From assembly GCF_001584725.1 (NCBI RefSeq), contig NZ_CP014606.1:1116001-1180000 (forward strand): 64,000 nt of DNA. Reading direction: 5' to 3'. The position numbers and the translations under genes are program-made. Positions within the stretch are counted from its first letter, which is position 1; each line of letters begins with the position of its first letter. Shown here one piece after another: positions 17,644 through 27,600 of this stretch. Source of the DNA: an endosymbiont 'TC1' of Trimyema compressum (GTDB lineage: Bacteria; Bacillota; TC1). The notes under the pieces are model-generated. The model ran no database searches and was not told where the DNA came from. It saw nothing but the letters and a program-made list of their open reading frames with translations.

Positions 17644-19158
17644 TTACTCCTTTATTTTCTCTAATAATTTATTATCATCTTTTATCTCACAAATAGCCTT
17701 AATTGCATTAGGTAAATAATCAATAATATCTAAGGCTGATAGAGAAAACTCACCTAAATCTTGAGCACCATAATCACCACTTAGTCCATGAAGAAAAGCC
17801 CCTACCCGTGCCCCTTCATAGGCTTCCAGTCCTTGAGCAATTAAACTGCCAATAATTCCTGATAAAACATCACCGCTACCTGCCGTTGCCATTCCAGGAT
17901 TACCAGTTAAATTAACAGTCACTGAATTACCATCTGTAATAATTGTTTTGTTGCCTTTTAAAACTGTTACACAATCCCAAACTCTACTACATTCTTTAGT
18001 AACGGCTATTCGACTGGCATTAACTGATTCAACATCGAAATCCATTAAAAATGCCATTTCTTTTGGATGAGGCGTAACCACTAAAGGTCCCCTTATCCAC
18101 TGTCTTTTAATAATACCTTGTTTTAATAAATGAAGACCATCTGCATCAATTAAAACAGGTCCATCATATAATAATAAAGGCGCTCTTAAATCAAAATCTA
18201 GACAATCGCCTAAACCAGGACCAATAACAACAACATCTGTTTTTTTATTTAAAAAATTTTGCCAAGAAGATAACATAAGCTCAGGTTCTCTACCAAGAGC
18301 ACTTGTTAACGCCTCTTCTTCCACCCAAAGGGTAACTAAACCACCGCCAGTTTTTAAAGCACTTTTACCTGCCATTAATGAGGCTCCAACCATTGTTTTA
18401 GCCCCTCCTAAAATACCAATATGACCATAGGTACCTTTATGAGTGTTTAATTTTCTCTTTAGAAAATATTTTTTAACTTCTCTTTTCTTTAAATAAGAAA
18501 GAACATGAGTCTCCGGTGGTTTTAAATTTGGGTCAAAAGAAATCTTACCCACTAAAACCTCTCCTAAATTATCACTTAAGATATGAGCCCATTTAGGATA
18601 TGCAAAAGTAACTGTCAAATCACTTTCAAAAAATAAATCACCTTTTCCAGTATTTCCATTGATTCCTGAAGGGATATCAACTGCAACTTTAAACCCTTCC
18701 CTATTATTAATTTGTTCAATTAAAACAGCTTCACTTTCACTTAAACTGCCCTTAAAACCAGTCCCAAACAAACCATCAATAAAAACAGTCCCTTGATTGA
18801 AATGCTTTTCTCCAAAACCTTCTAACTGATTATAGCTGTAAAAAGGAATATTCATTTTCATTGCTATGGCCTTTTGTAGCTGACACTCTTCACTTACAAT
18901 TTTAGCATTGCCAGATACATAACAGGAAACCTCTATTCCTAACGTATGTAATAAACGGGCAATAGCAATACCATCTCCCCCATTATTTCCTGAACCAGCT
19001 AAAATGATAACTTTTTGGTTTTTAAGGTTGATTCTCTCGCAAATAGCCTCAACAACTCTCAATGCTGCTTCTTCCATTAATACCATTGAAGGTATACCAT
19101 AGGATTCAATCATCTCATTATCTAACTGTCCCATGGCTTTGTTACTGATGGCTTCCAT
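17644..19158 (-). CDS. nnr: Bifunctional NAD(P)H-hydrate epimerase / dehydratase
   Basis: Repairs hydrated NADH and NADPH. The N-terminal YjeF_N epimerase covers about residues 1-215, with ILAGSGNNGGDGIAIARLL. The C-terminal ribokinase-like dehydratase follows, with GHIGILGGAKTMVGA, VIGPGLGD, VVTPHPKEMAFL and the catalytic GNPGMATAGSGDVLSGIIGS. The 504 residues are full length. Its stop overlaps nothing downstream, and its ATG overlaps the acpS stop (TAATGG). Confidence 0.94.
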   Translation of the reverse strand: MEAISNKAMGQLDNEMIESYGIPSMVLMEEAALRVVEAICERINLKNQKVIILAGSGNNGGDGIAIARLLHTLGIEVSCYVSGNAKIVSEECQLQKAIAMKMNIPFYSYNQLEGFGEKHFNQGTVFIDGLFGTGFKGSLSESEAVLIEQINNREGFKVAVDIPSGINGNTGKGDLFFESDLTVTFAYPKWAHILSDNLGEVLVGKISFDPNLKPPETHVLSYLKKREVKKYFLKRKLNTHKGTYGHIGILGGAKTMVGASLMAGKSALKTGGGLVTLWVEEEALTSALGREPELMLSSWQNFLNKKTDVVVIGPGLGDCLDFDLRAPLLLYDGPVLIDADGLHLLKQGIIKRQWIRGPLVVTPHPKEMAFLMDFDVESVNASRIAVTKECSRVWDCVTVLKGNKTIITDGNSVTVNLTGNPGMATAGSGDVLSGIIGSLIAQGLEAYEGARVGAFLHGLSGDYGAQDLGEFSLSALDIIDYLPNAIKAICEIKDDNKLLEKIKE

Positions 19159-19526
19159 TAGGCACCTCCTATTACAAAGGCAATAGCGTAGCCTCTTTCG
19201 TGACTAATAGAAACCTGCCATTCCTTAATATTTTTTTCTTCCATTATTTCTTTACAAAGACCACGAAGCAAAATAAAAGGACTTTCATCTTCATCCTTTA
19301 AGACTTCAATTTCATTAAGCAATTTTATAGAGCCCTTTTTCAGCACCTTTAAAACACTTTCTTTAACTGCAAATCTTGCAGCTAAAAAAGGAAGAGGATC
19401 CTGATGTTTCAAAGCATACCTCAGTTCCTTTTCCGTAAATGTTTTATTTCTTAAAGATTGGCGTTCTAAATAGGGTTTCATTCTACTAACTTTGACAATA
19501 TCTGCCCCTATGGCAATAACATTCAT
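19158..19526 (-). CDS. acpS: Holo-[acyl-carrier-protein] synthase
   Basis: Transfers phosphopantetheine to acyl carrier protein. AIGADIVKVSRMKPYLE holds the metal-binding Asp and ARFAVKESVLKVL the Glu. C-terminal VSISHERGYAIAFV is typical. I take the ATG at 19526 because GGTGGAGAG lies directly upstream; an ATG nine bases earlier is less well placed. First gene of the acpS-nnr-alr operon. Intact. Confidence 0.93.
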   Translation of the reverse strand: MNVIAIGADIVKVSRMKPYLERQSLRNKTFTEKELRYALKHQDPLPFLAARFAVKESVLKVLKKGSIKLLNEIEVLKDEDESPFILLRGLCKEIMEEKNIKEWQVSISHERGYAIAFVIGGA

Positions 19527-19572
19527 TCTCTCCACCTAACTTACTTCTATTTTACCATAAACATTCTCTTCT

Positions 19573-20248
19573 TTAAAGAAAAAGGAGATGTCCGTTAGTT
19601 TTTAACCATTCTCTTTTCAGCTTATAATCAGGCATAAATCCTTCCACAGCCTTCCAAAAAACCAGTCTATGATTGGCTTCAATTAAATGACACATTTCGT
19701 GAACAAAAACATATTCAAAAACTTCAATGGGTCCTTTCATCAACTGAATATTTAAATGAATTAACCCTGTAGGTGTACAGGTCCCCCAAACAGATTTTTG
19801 TCTTCTCATTTTAATAGAAATCGGCTTTTTTCAAATAGAGGATACCATTTTTCTTTCATTTTCTCAATCCATTCAACACCCTTTGCTCTATAAAATTTTT
19901 CCAAAGCCAATTTTTCATTGGATCTATCTTTTAGATAAATAGTCACTCTTGTAGCTCCAACTTCAATACCCTCTTTTTTAACGCTTTGATATATGCTTTT
20001 TCATAGCCATCTCCAAGATAATAAAAAGCATTTTCCTTTATAAATTCTGCTTCTTCTTTTTTCCGCTTTTCAATAATAGTTAATTGGCTTTCAATCCAAT
20101 CCTCTTGTTCCAGCAAATAGGCATTAATTTCTTTTTGGTTTAAAAAAGAAGGAGCTGAAACCAAAACACTGCCATCATTTGAAACCTGTACACCGAGGTT
20201 ACGTCGACGTCTACTTTTTGTAATTGTATATGTAATATTTTTAATCAT
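19573..20248 (-). pseudogene. YgjP-like zinc metallopeptidase, frameshifted
   Basis: The N-terminus (MIKNITYTITKSRRRRNLGVQV) begins at 20248 and breaks after KALKKR near 19970. IEVGATRVTIYLKDRSNEKL and MKEKWYPLFEKSRFLL lie in other frames. The C-terminal frame 19809-19573 carries MRRQKSVWGTCTPTGLIHLN and the zinc site VFVHEMCHLIEANH. Together this is the about 230-residue YgjP/DUF45 family. At least two frameshifts are needed to read it through. Confidence 0.82.
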
Positions 20249-20363
20249 TTTGATTCCTTATACTATCTCGGATTTCTCTCAATCTTGGACATATACTAAA
20301 AAAGTAGACAGGAAAAAGTGAAACATGTTTTAAATAAGTAGACACATAAGAAAGGATAAAATT

Positions 20364-20645
20364 ATGAATAATTACAAGAAATACGATGAAGAATTTAAAA
20401 AAAGTATTGTTAATTTACACCAAAACGGTAAAACTCAATCCCAACTTTCTAAAGAATATGGTGTCTCCATGTCTGCTTTACACAAGTGGATTAAACTTTA
20501 TTCTCAGGTTAGAATTGATGATGATACTATTCTAACCGCTAAGCAGATTAAGGATCTTCAAAAGCGTAATGCTCGACTCTAGGAGGAAAATATCATTTTA
20601 AAAAAAGCAATTGCCATATTCACGCCTCACTCAGACAAAGATTAA
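20364..20645 (+). pseudogene. IS3 transposase OrfA with internal TAG (copy 2)
   Basis: Identical to the copy 1 orfA, including TAG after NARL at 20580. Confidence 0.9.
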
Positions 20646-21513
20646 TGGCTGTTCATACCCTTCGTTTTCAGCACGCTATCTCTTTTCTTTGTCATGTCCT
20701 TAAAGTGAACCGCAGCTCCTATTACAAATACTTTTCGGAAAAACTTTCTCCTAGAACTATTGAGAATTAAAAACTCCGTCAGCTTATTCTCGGAGATTTG
20801 TCATCTTACTAAGAGACGTATTGGCCCATCTAAGATTAAGGCTCTTCTTTCCTATGACTATGGCATCAACATCAGTATTGGTAGAGCGAGCCGCCTGATG
20901 ACTGACATGAATCTTCCTAAAATGCCTACTATCAAACTTCGGTTTATTCATCCGAGGTCTATTCCCAATTTTGATTGCCCTAACTACCTAAATCAAAATT
21001 TTAATGTTCCTCAGCCCAATCAAGTCTGGGCTAGTGACATTACCTATATTAATTTAAATGCCTCTTTTGCTTATCTCTGTGTTATTATGGATTTATTTTC
21101 TCGTAAAATTATTGCTTGGAAGCTCTCTCTTAAAATTGATACTTCTCTTGTTAAGGATACTTTTATCAAAGCCTTTTATTCTCAAAAACCTTCTACTTCT
21201 CTTATTTTTCATTCTGACAGAGGTTCCTAATATACTTCTTTTATCTTTAGAAAGCTCCTTGATTCTTTTGGTATCATTCAATCTTTTTCTAAGCTTTCTC
21301 ATCCTTGGGACAATGCTGTCGTTGAGTCCTTTTTAAATATATGAAAAAAGAAGAAATTCTTCGTAGGTCTTTTTCTTCCTTTGCTCAAATTAAGCTTTCC
21401 TGCTTTGAACACATTGAGGGCTTCTACAACCCCCTATACGTCCCCACTCTGCTAATAACATTCTTTCTCCTAATTCCAAAGAAGACTATTTTTTCACTTC
21501 TATTAAAACTTAA
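20645..21513 (+). pseudogene. IS3 transposase OrfB, several lesions (copy 2)
   Basis: Identical to the copy 1 orfB: stops at 20768 and 21228 (the latter in the HSDRGSQ motif) and the same three frameshifts. Confidence 0.9.
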
Positions 21514-21550
21514 TTTCACTTTTTCTATCTACTCTATTGACATTCTTCCA

Positions 21551-21925
21551 AGCTAATGTATATGTTATGTCAATTTTTTCCCATACCGCATACAAAGTAA
21601 CATCACTTGTTCCCATTGTAAATAGTGCTTCATCAGTATACTCTATATTTCCATCTTCTTGTGTTGACCAACCTATAAAAGTATTTTCATCACTTAAAAA
21701 TTCATTTTTTGGTAAATTTTGACTTTCTCTTTCAATAAGGGTAATAAGGTTCATTATTCCTTGTCCTGATGTTCCATTAAAGCTTACTGTATGCTTATTT
21801 TGTTGCCATTGGGCATATAAGGTTGTATCATAACCTAGCATTGTTGTTTTATTAAAATCCCACTGTAATCCACACTGCCATCTGCTTCTGTATTCCATCC
21901 ACAAGATTCTGTAAACCATATGCCA
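21551..21925 (-). pseudogene. InlB B-repeat (Flg_new) surface protein fragment
   Basis: Two incomplete copies of the Listeria-Bacteroides repeat are readable: GYDTTLYAQWQQNKHTVSFN, and NTFIGWSTQEDGNIEYTDEA followed by DVTLYAVWEKIDITYTLAW. An upstream piece (SCGWNTEADGSVDY) is in another frame. These repeats occur in long secreted or wall-anchored adhesins. Everything after ITYTLAW is replaced by the IS, and the signal peptide and wall anchor are missing. Confidence 0.75.
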
Positions 21926-21981
21926 CCAAGAAGAATTTAAAAGGCATCTGAAACTTCTATACTTGAATTAACCTCAAAAAC

Positions 21982-22433
21982 TCATTTTATAGCTATATAT
22001 AAATAGCAACGTGCTAATCCATCTTTAGTATATTCAGCAGGTACAGTACTTTCATAATCCACTGAAAACGCTCTTTTAATAGTACCTTCTTTCTGTTCAT
22101 TCCAAACTATGCTCCATGCTTTTTTAGCAGCTGCAACCATGTCATTATCAGAGACATCATATTTCTTATACTCCCCTGTACTTACCGCCTGTTCTAACCC
22201 ATGAAAAAAATCTGATTTTACAGCCATAATACTAAAGTCATAAGAGCCTTTTTCATTGCTTTCATAATTACTATATTTTGAAACAGGAGATATGCCTTGC
22301 AAAAATTGCTGTGCACCGTCGAATAGTATGGGTAATTTTCCGCTTGAAATATCTCTCCAGATTTCGTCTATTTGTTTTATTCCAATCGTAGTATTATTTG
22401 TGCGAATTGTAATTGATTTAGTTTATATGCCAT
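21982..22433 (-). pseudogene. GyrI-like small-molecule-binding domain protein, frameshifted
   Basis: The start MAYKL at 22433 follows AGGAGAAG. The frame then shifts to KSITIRTNNTTIGIKQIDEI, IWRDISSGKLPILFDG and GISPVSKYSNYESNEKGSYD through FSVDYESTVPAEYTKDGLAR to the stop at 21982. This is the stand-alone effector-binding (GyrI/AraC C-terminal) domain, about 150 residues. A single indel near 22415 is the only clear lesion. Confidence 0.72.
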
Positions 22434-22447
22434 TTTTTCTTCTCCTA

Positions 22448-22492
22448 TTATTTCCCTAAATTTACTATTATCTTTTCCCTTGCTTTTCCCAT
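22448..22492 (-). other. Possible 14-codon leader ORF upstream of the GyrI-like gene
   Basis: GGAGG is followed at good spacing by ATG and the peptide MGKAREKIIVNLGK, ending at TAA. It lies 14 bases upstream of the GyrI-like start. It may be a real leader peptide or the start of a truncated gene. Confidence 0.35.
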
Positions 22493-22496
22493 AACA

Positions 22497-22540
22497 AAAC
22501 CTCCATTATCTTTTTATATTTTAATCAACTTTGGAGGTTT
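22497..22540 (-). promoter_or_regulatory. Inverted repeat covering the ribosome site of the leader ORF
   Basis: On the minus strand AAACCTCCA is mirrored 26 bases later by TGGAGGTTT, which contains the GGAGG of the 14-codon ORF. The stem would hide that ribosome site. Confidence 0.5.
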
Positions 22541-22727
22541 ACGCAGTCTTTTCTGCGCTGCTGATTATAATAGGCTTTATAAAAAATGGACTACCGGTGT
22601 GGCGTACCCGGCTTCTCTTATTGCAGACATACTGACACGTGGATGCGAGCCACTCGTGTATCAACTTTGCCCCTTTTATTACTTGCATTATACCATTATT
22701 CATGGGCTTTATACAGTATTTTCCTAT

Positions 22728-23338
22728 TCAATCGATTAAAAAGCCAAAAAAGCTACAACATCTGTAGAAATAATTTCTTTAGAAGATTTCAAGAAGATAA
22801 TTGATTGTGAAAAAGAATTAAAATACAAATTGATTTATAGAACAATGCTAGCTTCTAGAATAAGACCCCAGGAAGTTTGTGCTTTGATGAAAAAATCAAT
22901 CGACTTAAAGAAGTCGACTCTCAAAATACATCAGGCAATTAAAAGGCCTAAATCTGGTACAAAAATTGAATGCACAAAGAGTTTCAATAGTAAAAGAGAT
23001 ATAAACTACCTATTGAACTTTTGCATAAGCTGAGTGCATTTAGCAAGACCTCAAACAGCGTCTACATATTTTCTAATGATAAAGGTTCTTTTCTTGATTT
23101 AGAGGAAGTTTCACGCAGGTTTGCAAGGACGTGTAAAATATTAAACATAAAAGTTACTCTTAAATCACTAAGACACACCCATGCCACTTTGCTATCGACT
23201 TCGAATGAGGTGCCTTTAAAAGCAATTCAATTGAGATTAGGACATGGAAGTGCTACTTTCACTACAGATACATATATTCAAAAAGAGGATACCCTTGAGA
23301 GCAAAGTCGCCAATATCAACTTTATCAAATCAATTTAA
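22728..23338 (+). pseudogene. Tyrosine recombinase (integrase) C-terminal remnant
   Basis: Reading starts at SIKKPKKATTSVEIISLEDF, continues IYRTMLASRIRPQEVCALMK, shifts frame near 23010 after SFNSKRDIN, then runs VTLKSLRHTHATLLSTSNEV and LRLGHGSATFTTDTYIQKED to the stop. The R, H-x-x-R region (LRHTHAT), LGH and final Tyr (TDTY) of the phage-type integrase family are visible. The SAM-like N-terminus is lost. Its end faces the 3' end of tRNA-Leu, a classical integration arrangement. The sequence at 22541-22727 upstream holds nothing I can identify. Confidence 0.85.
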
Positions 23339-23405
23339 TTACCGTCAGTTTTACCGTCAGACAAATAAAAAGATTCCCAGCAAATCGCTAGAAACCTTAT
23401 TTAAA

Positions 23406-23495
23406 TGGTGCCTAAGGCCGGAATCGAACCGGCACGGAGTTTTGACCTCCGCAGGATTTTAAGTCCTGTGTGTCTACCTATTCCACCACTCAGGC
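23406..23495 (-). tRNA. tRNA-Leu (anticodon UAA)
   Basis: Acceptor GCCTGAG/CTTAGGC with encoded CCA, class II long variable arm (CGGAGGTCAAAACTCCG), anticodon loop CTTAAAA and T-loop GGTTCGATTCC. Its 3' end lies next to the integrase remnant. Confidence 0.95.
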
Positions 23496-23503
23496 AGGAA
23501 TAA

Positions 23504-23578
23504 TGGAGCGAAAGACGGGATTCGAACCCGCGACCCTCTCCTTGGCAAGGAGATGCTCTACCACTGAGCCACTTCCGC
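23504..23578 (-). tRNA. tRNA-Gly (anticodon GCC)
   Basis: GCGGAAG/CTTTCGC acceptor, D-arm GGCTCAGTGGTAGAGC, anticodon stem-loop CTCCTTGCCAAGGAG, T-arm GCGGGTTCGAATCCCGT, CCA encoded. Confidence 0.96.
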
Positions 23579-23601
23579 AGACTTATATAAATATACACAT
23601 A

Positions 23602-23677
23602 TGGTGGGCGATGACGGGATCGAACCGCCGACATCTTGCTTGTAAGGCAAGCGCTCTCCCGGCTGAGCTAATCGCCC
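23602..23677 (-). tRNA. tRNA-Val (anticodon UAC)
   Basis: GGGCGAT/ATCGCCC acceptor, D-arm AGCTCAGCCGGGAGAGC, anticodon loop CCTTACAAG, T-arm GGCGGTTCGATCCCGTC, CCA encoded. Confidence 0.96.
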
Positions 23678-23887
23678 CTCCCCTATCGTGCAATAGTAAT
23701 TGTATAAAAAATAGAGGCACTTGTCAACCATAATTTGATAACTTTTTTGAATAAAAAGCTTTATTATTGAAATAAGTGAATACTTATTTTAATAGTTAAC
23801 TGGAAAAAAGTTTGCATGATTAATATATTGTTCTCCCATCCCTATATATGATATTATATATACTAGAAAGGATGTGAGACTATAAAA

Positions 23888-24371
23888 ATGCTTAAAGATA
23901 AAACATTTTGGTTTTCCACATTAGGAATACTCATTTTAGGAATGCTATCTGGAATTTTCGCTGTCAATGCTAGAGCATATTATGAGGAAGGGAACAACCA
24001 ACACCCCCCAATCTTCCTAGCTTTTAGCGCCTCCTGGATGGCTTTTTGGCCCTGTATGGGTTGTCCTATACATACTCATGGGTGTTGGCTCTTTATAAAA
24101 TCTTGAAACATACAGTAAAAAGCAGAAGAAAATTATGTTCACACTATTTATTGTTCAATTTATTTTAAACTTCTTCTGGTCTACATTTTTCTTTTCAGGA
24201 AAAATGATGCTATTATCTGTAATTGATATTACAGTATTATGAATTTTACTCTTAATTCTTCAACTCTATTTTATGAAAAATTTAAGAGTTGCCATGTGGC
24301 TAACGGGACCCTATTTTCTATGGGTGGCATTTGCTAGCATTTTAAACTATTCAGTTTTCTTTCTCAATTAA
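23888..24371 (+). pseudogene. tspO: TspO/MBR family membrane protein, frameshifted
   Basis: TspO proteins bind tetrapyrroles in the membrane. MLKDKTFWFSTLGILILGML gives the first helix. The hallmark PPGWLFGPVW-type motif can be rebuilt across two frames (SWMAFWPCMG versus WLFGPVWVVLYILMGV). Later pieces are YKILKHTVKSRRKL, LFIVQFILNFFWSTFFFSGK, LLLILQLYFMKNLRVAMWLTGPY and FLWVAFASILNYSVFFLN. The total fits about 160 residues with five helices, broken by at least three indels and one stop. Its 3' end overlaps that of cbiC convergently. Confidence 0.82.
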
Positions 24372-24721
24372 TTACGAGGATAGGCAGTGTATAAAAGGGC
24401 ATTAACAATGGCAGCAGCAACGTTTCCGCCTCCCTTTCTGCCTCTTGCAACAATAACAGGTACATCAGCTTCAATAATCAATTCTTTAGATTCCACAACA
24501 TTGACAAAGCCAACAGAAGCCCCCCACAATTAAAGCAGGGTTAATTTTTTTGCCCTAATAAGTTCATAAAGAGACAAAAGGGCAGCAGGCGCATTGCCCA
24601 CAACAATAATGGGAGCTTTGTCCTTCTCTAAAATAATCCCTGCATCTTCTAATTCTTTATCAATAATTCTAAAGCTCTCTTCTTCTATGGCCATAGGCTT
24701 AACAATTTCAATTTTATCCAT
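24368..24721 (-). pseudogene. cbiC: Cobalt-precorrin-8 methylmutase with internal deletion
   Basis: CbiC moves a methyl group in anaerobic cobalamin synthesis. The N-terminus MDKIEIVKPMAIEEESFRII is normal. After DKELEDAGIILEK the chain jumps to APIIVVGNAPAALLSLYELI, so about 100 residues of the central domain, with the catalytic His region, are missing. After a further frameshift come ALIVGASVGFVNVVESKELI and VIVARGRKGGGNVAAAIVNA to the stop. Confidence 0.88.
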
Positions 24722-24723
24722 TT

Positions 24724-25909
24724 TCAGACCTTCTTTCCTGTTATTATATAAACTGGATTCTCGCTCATCATTAAATGATAACGCCCTTTTTTGTTTCCCT
24801 TGTTGACCAAAACTTGAACAACTTCCACTTCCAAGCCCAATGTCTCCAGAGTAGTGGCACCTTCATTTAAAGTTTCTAATGTTATAGCATTAATGCAAAT
24901 ACTTACTCGAGGATTTTTCTCAATAGCAATTTTTACAATATTATTTAAAGTATTACCGCTTCCCCCAATAAAAACTTTATCAGGAACAGGAAAACCCTTA
25001 GTTACTTCCGTAGCCTCCCCTTCAAAAACTTCTAAATTATAAATCCCTAAATTCTTTTTGTTCTCAAAACTTAAATCATAGGCCAGCTTATTTTTCTACA
25101 CCGTAAACCATACCATCATAAGCTTTTTGCCATTTCAATAGCCATTGACCCAGTACCTGTACCAATATCCCAAATAATATCCTTTGGCTTAATTTGTAAT
25201 TTTCCTAACGTAATTAGACGAATATTTTCTTTAGTTATAGCCACAGAATCTCTTTTAAAATCTTCATCATTAAAATTAATATCCTTATTAACATATTGGG
25301 GATTTTCAATTAAAAGAACCGTTAAATCTGAAAAAATAAATTTTGACAAATCTTCTGCTGTTCCTGCAATAATTCTTTCATCTTCTAAAGATAAATTCTC
25401 ACCAATTGTAACCATAACCTGTCCCAATCCAGCTTCAACTAATGATTGACAAATAGTATGTCCTTTGTGCTGTCCCCTTTTTAGAATAAAAGTACATGGT
25501 GAATAACTTACAGCGCCTAAAATACTCTTATCTCTTCCATGTAAGCTCACTATTTTAATTGTTTCATAACTTAAGTTAGTCTTACTCATTAAATACTGAA
25601 GGCAATTAATACCCACAACCTTCTCTACAATCATTACTTTAGAAAATTCTTTTTCAAGTCTTTTAGCTAAACTAAAAAACCTGTATCGCCTGAAAGTAAA
25701 ACCCCAATATTTTCTTCAGGGGTCGCTTTTATTAAATCTACTAAATCACCTACTGAAACTATTTGGATATTGTTATTTAACTCACTTAAATTTTCTTTTA
25801 AACGGGGAGTTCCATAAAGACAATTACATTCTTTAATTAAATGTTTTGCTTTAACTGTCAAATAATCTGGATTCCCCATGCCACAGCCAATTAAATATAG
25901 TTTTTTCAT
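24724..25909 (-). pseudogene. cbiET: Cobalamin methyltransferase CbiE-CbiT fusion, broken
   Basis: A precorrin-6Y/7 methylase and decarboxylase unit. CbiE part: MKKLYLIGCGMGNPDYLTVK and GVLLSGDTGFLV, ending in a frameshift near 25667, then VEKVVGINCLQYLMSKTNLS, RGQHKGHTICQSLVEAGLGQ and MVTIGENLSLEDERI. CbiT part: IIWDIGTGTGSMAIEMAKSL (SAM-binding loop), then a further shift and KVFIGGSGNTLNNIVKIAIE to the stop at 24724. The two enzymes are joined as in CobL-type proteins. At least three frameshifts. Confidence 0.85.
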
Positions 25910-25917
25910 TTCATAAC

Positions 25918-26278
25918 CTACATTACTTCCTTGACTCTATCTGTTAAAATATCTGCTAATCGTGAATCTTCACCAAGTGTATTACTCATAAAAACCTGCA
26001 CACCTTCATGGTTTTTTAGATATTCCCCAATAGCTTGGGGAATATCTTCTCTAATGTGAATCCCCTTAAATAAGAAATAGGGAACAACAGCTATTTCTGT
26101 AGCCCCTTTAGTAACTAAAGCATCTAATCCAGCTTCTAAATTCGAATCTGAAAACTCCATAAATGCAGTTTCAATCATAGCCTCTGGCAAATTTTTTTAC
26201 ACCTTCCGCTATAGTCAGTAAAGTATTATCTGTATCTTTGGCTCTACTGCCATGAGCAATAATTAAAATGCCCTTCAT
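25918..26278 (-). pseudogene. cbiX: Sirohydrochlorin cobaltochelatase-like, homopolymer frameshift
   Basis: Inserts cobalt into sirohydrochlorin. MKGILIIAHGSRAKDTDNTL carries the metal-binding His of the short CbiX/SirB class. The frame breaks in a run of seven A at about 26188-26194 and continues LPEAMIETAFMEFSDSNLEA, VVPYFLFKGIHIREDIP. One base in the A-run separates this from an intact protein of about 120 residues, so it is one of the lesions most easily explained by sequencing error. Confidence 0.82.
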
Positions 26279-26280
26279 AA

Positions 26281-27600
26281 TTAAATTTCCTCCTTAATCT
26301 TTTCAAGAAACATTTCAATAACACCTATTGTATGTTCAATATCTTTTTCGCTATGACTATTATTAATAAAAATAGCTTCAAATGGCGACGGCGCAATATT
26401 AATTTTATAATCTAATAAAAATTTAAATAAATTTTTAAAAAGTACACTGTCACTTTTTCTACATAACTGTAATCACTTACTTCATTAAGTGGTTCTTTCA
26501 ATAAAAATAAACCTACTAAAGAACCCACCTGATTAACACAGATATTCATCTGATATCTTTCCCCTAGGCTTTTCAGCCCATTGCCTAACAATGTTCCTGA
26601 CAGATTTAAATTATCATAAATATGGGGATTTTCATTTAAAATATGCAGTTGCGCTAAGCCTGCAGTCATAGCAATAGGATTCCCCGAAAGAGTCCCTGCT
26701 TGATAAACGGAACCCAATGGCGCAATCCCCTTCATAATTTTCCTTTGAAGCACCGTAGGCACCAACAGGCATCCCGCCACCAATAATTTTTCCTAAAACC
26801 ACTATATCTGCAACTACATTGTAATAGGATTGAGCCCCTCCTTTTCCTAAACGAAAGCCAGTAATAACTTCATCAAAAATAAGCAATGCACCTTACTTAT
26901 TGCAAATAGACCTAAGATTTTCTAAAGAACCTACTTTAGGCAATACGACTCCCATGTTAGCGGCAACAGGCTCCACTATAATAGCTGCAATATCGTTTCT
27001 ATACTCTTCAAATAGGGCTCTTGCACTGTCAAAATCATTGTAGGTGCAATCCCCCCTCAAATGTATCCTTTGTAACAGCTTCTGGTACCCCAGAACTACT
27101 TGGTATACCTCCTGTTAAAAGACCTGAGCCTGCTTTTACAAGCATACTATCACAATGGCCATGATAACACAGCCTTTAAATTTAATTATTTTCTTTTTAC
27201 CAGTATACCCTCTAGCTAGTCTTAAACTTGACATAACCGCTTCAGTACCACTATTTACCATGCGAACCATTTCTATATTGGGCACCATTTCAATAATTAA
27301 TTAATTCAGACATTTCAACTTCAAGAGCTGTAGGAGCTCCAAAAGATAGTCCTTTTTTTAGTTGCAGACTAACAGCTTCCTAAACAATTTTATTACGATG
27401 ACCTAAAATCATGGGACCCCAACTTAAAACATAATCTAGATACTTTTCTCCATTAGCATCATAAATATAAGCCCCTTAGGCTTTTTCAATAAAAGTGGTT
27501 CTCTATCCATATTGGTAAAAGCTCTGACAGGACTATTAAAGCCACCTGGCATGACTTTCTGGCTTTCTATAAACAGTGCTTTATTTCTATTGTTAAGCAT
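26281..27600 (-). pseudogene. hemL: Glutamate-1-semialdehyde aminomutase, multiply broken
   Basis: Forms 5-aminolevulinate for tetrapyrroles. Blocks in order are [84 protein letters not shown], the PLP-lysine region [34 protein letters not shown] and FEAIFINNSHSEKDIEHTIG. The PLP lysine neighbourhood is split between two frames near 26740. More than five stops or indels occur. It overlaps the hemB stop (TAATG). Confidence 0.9.

Larger units (their letters stand above)
20286..21550 (+). mobile_element. IS3-family insertion sequence, copy 2 (1265 bp)
   Basis: Same length, ends and internal lesions as copy 1; I saw no difference by eye and all translated segments match. Flanking bases are TCT on the left and AGC on the right, so no target duplication. 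The left neighbour is the 5' end of the ygjP remnant and the right neighbour a surface-repeat fragment read toward the IS, unrelated genes now joined across the element. Confidence 0.93.

Noticed and set aside
22586-22804. 72-codon plus-strand ORF with a hydrophobic centre
   Set aside because: Its second half overlaps the integrase remnant in another frame, and there is no ribosome site or recognised domain.
23404-23733. ORFs over the tRNA cluster on both strands
   Set aside because: They cover the tRNA genes and have no protein features.
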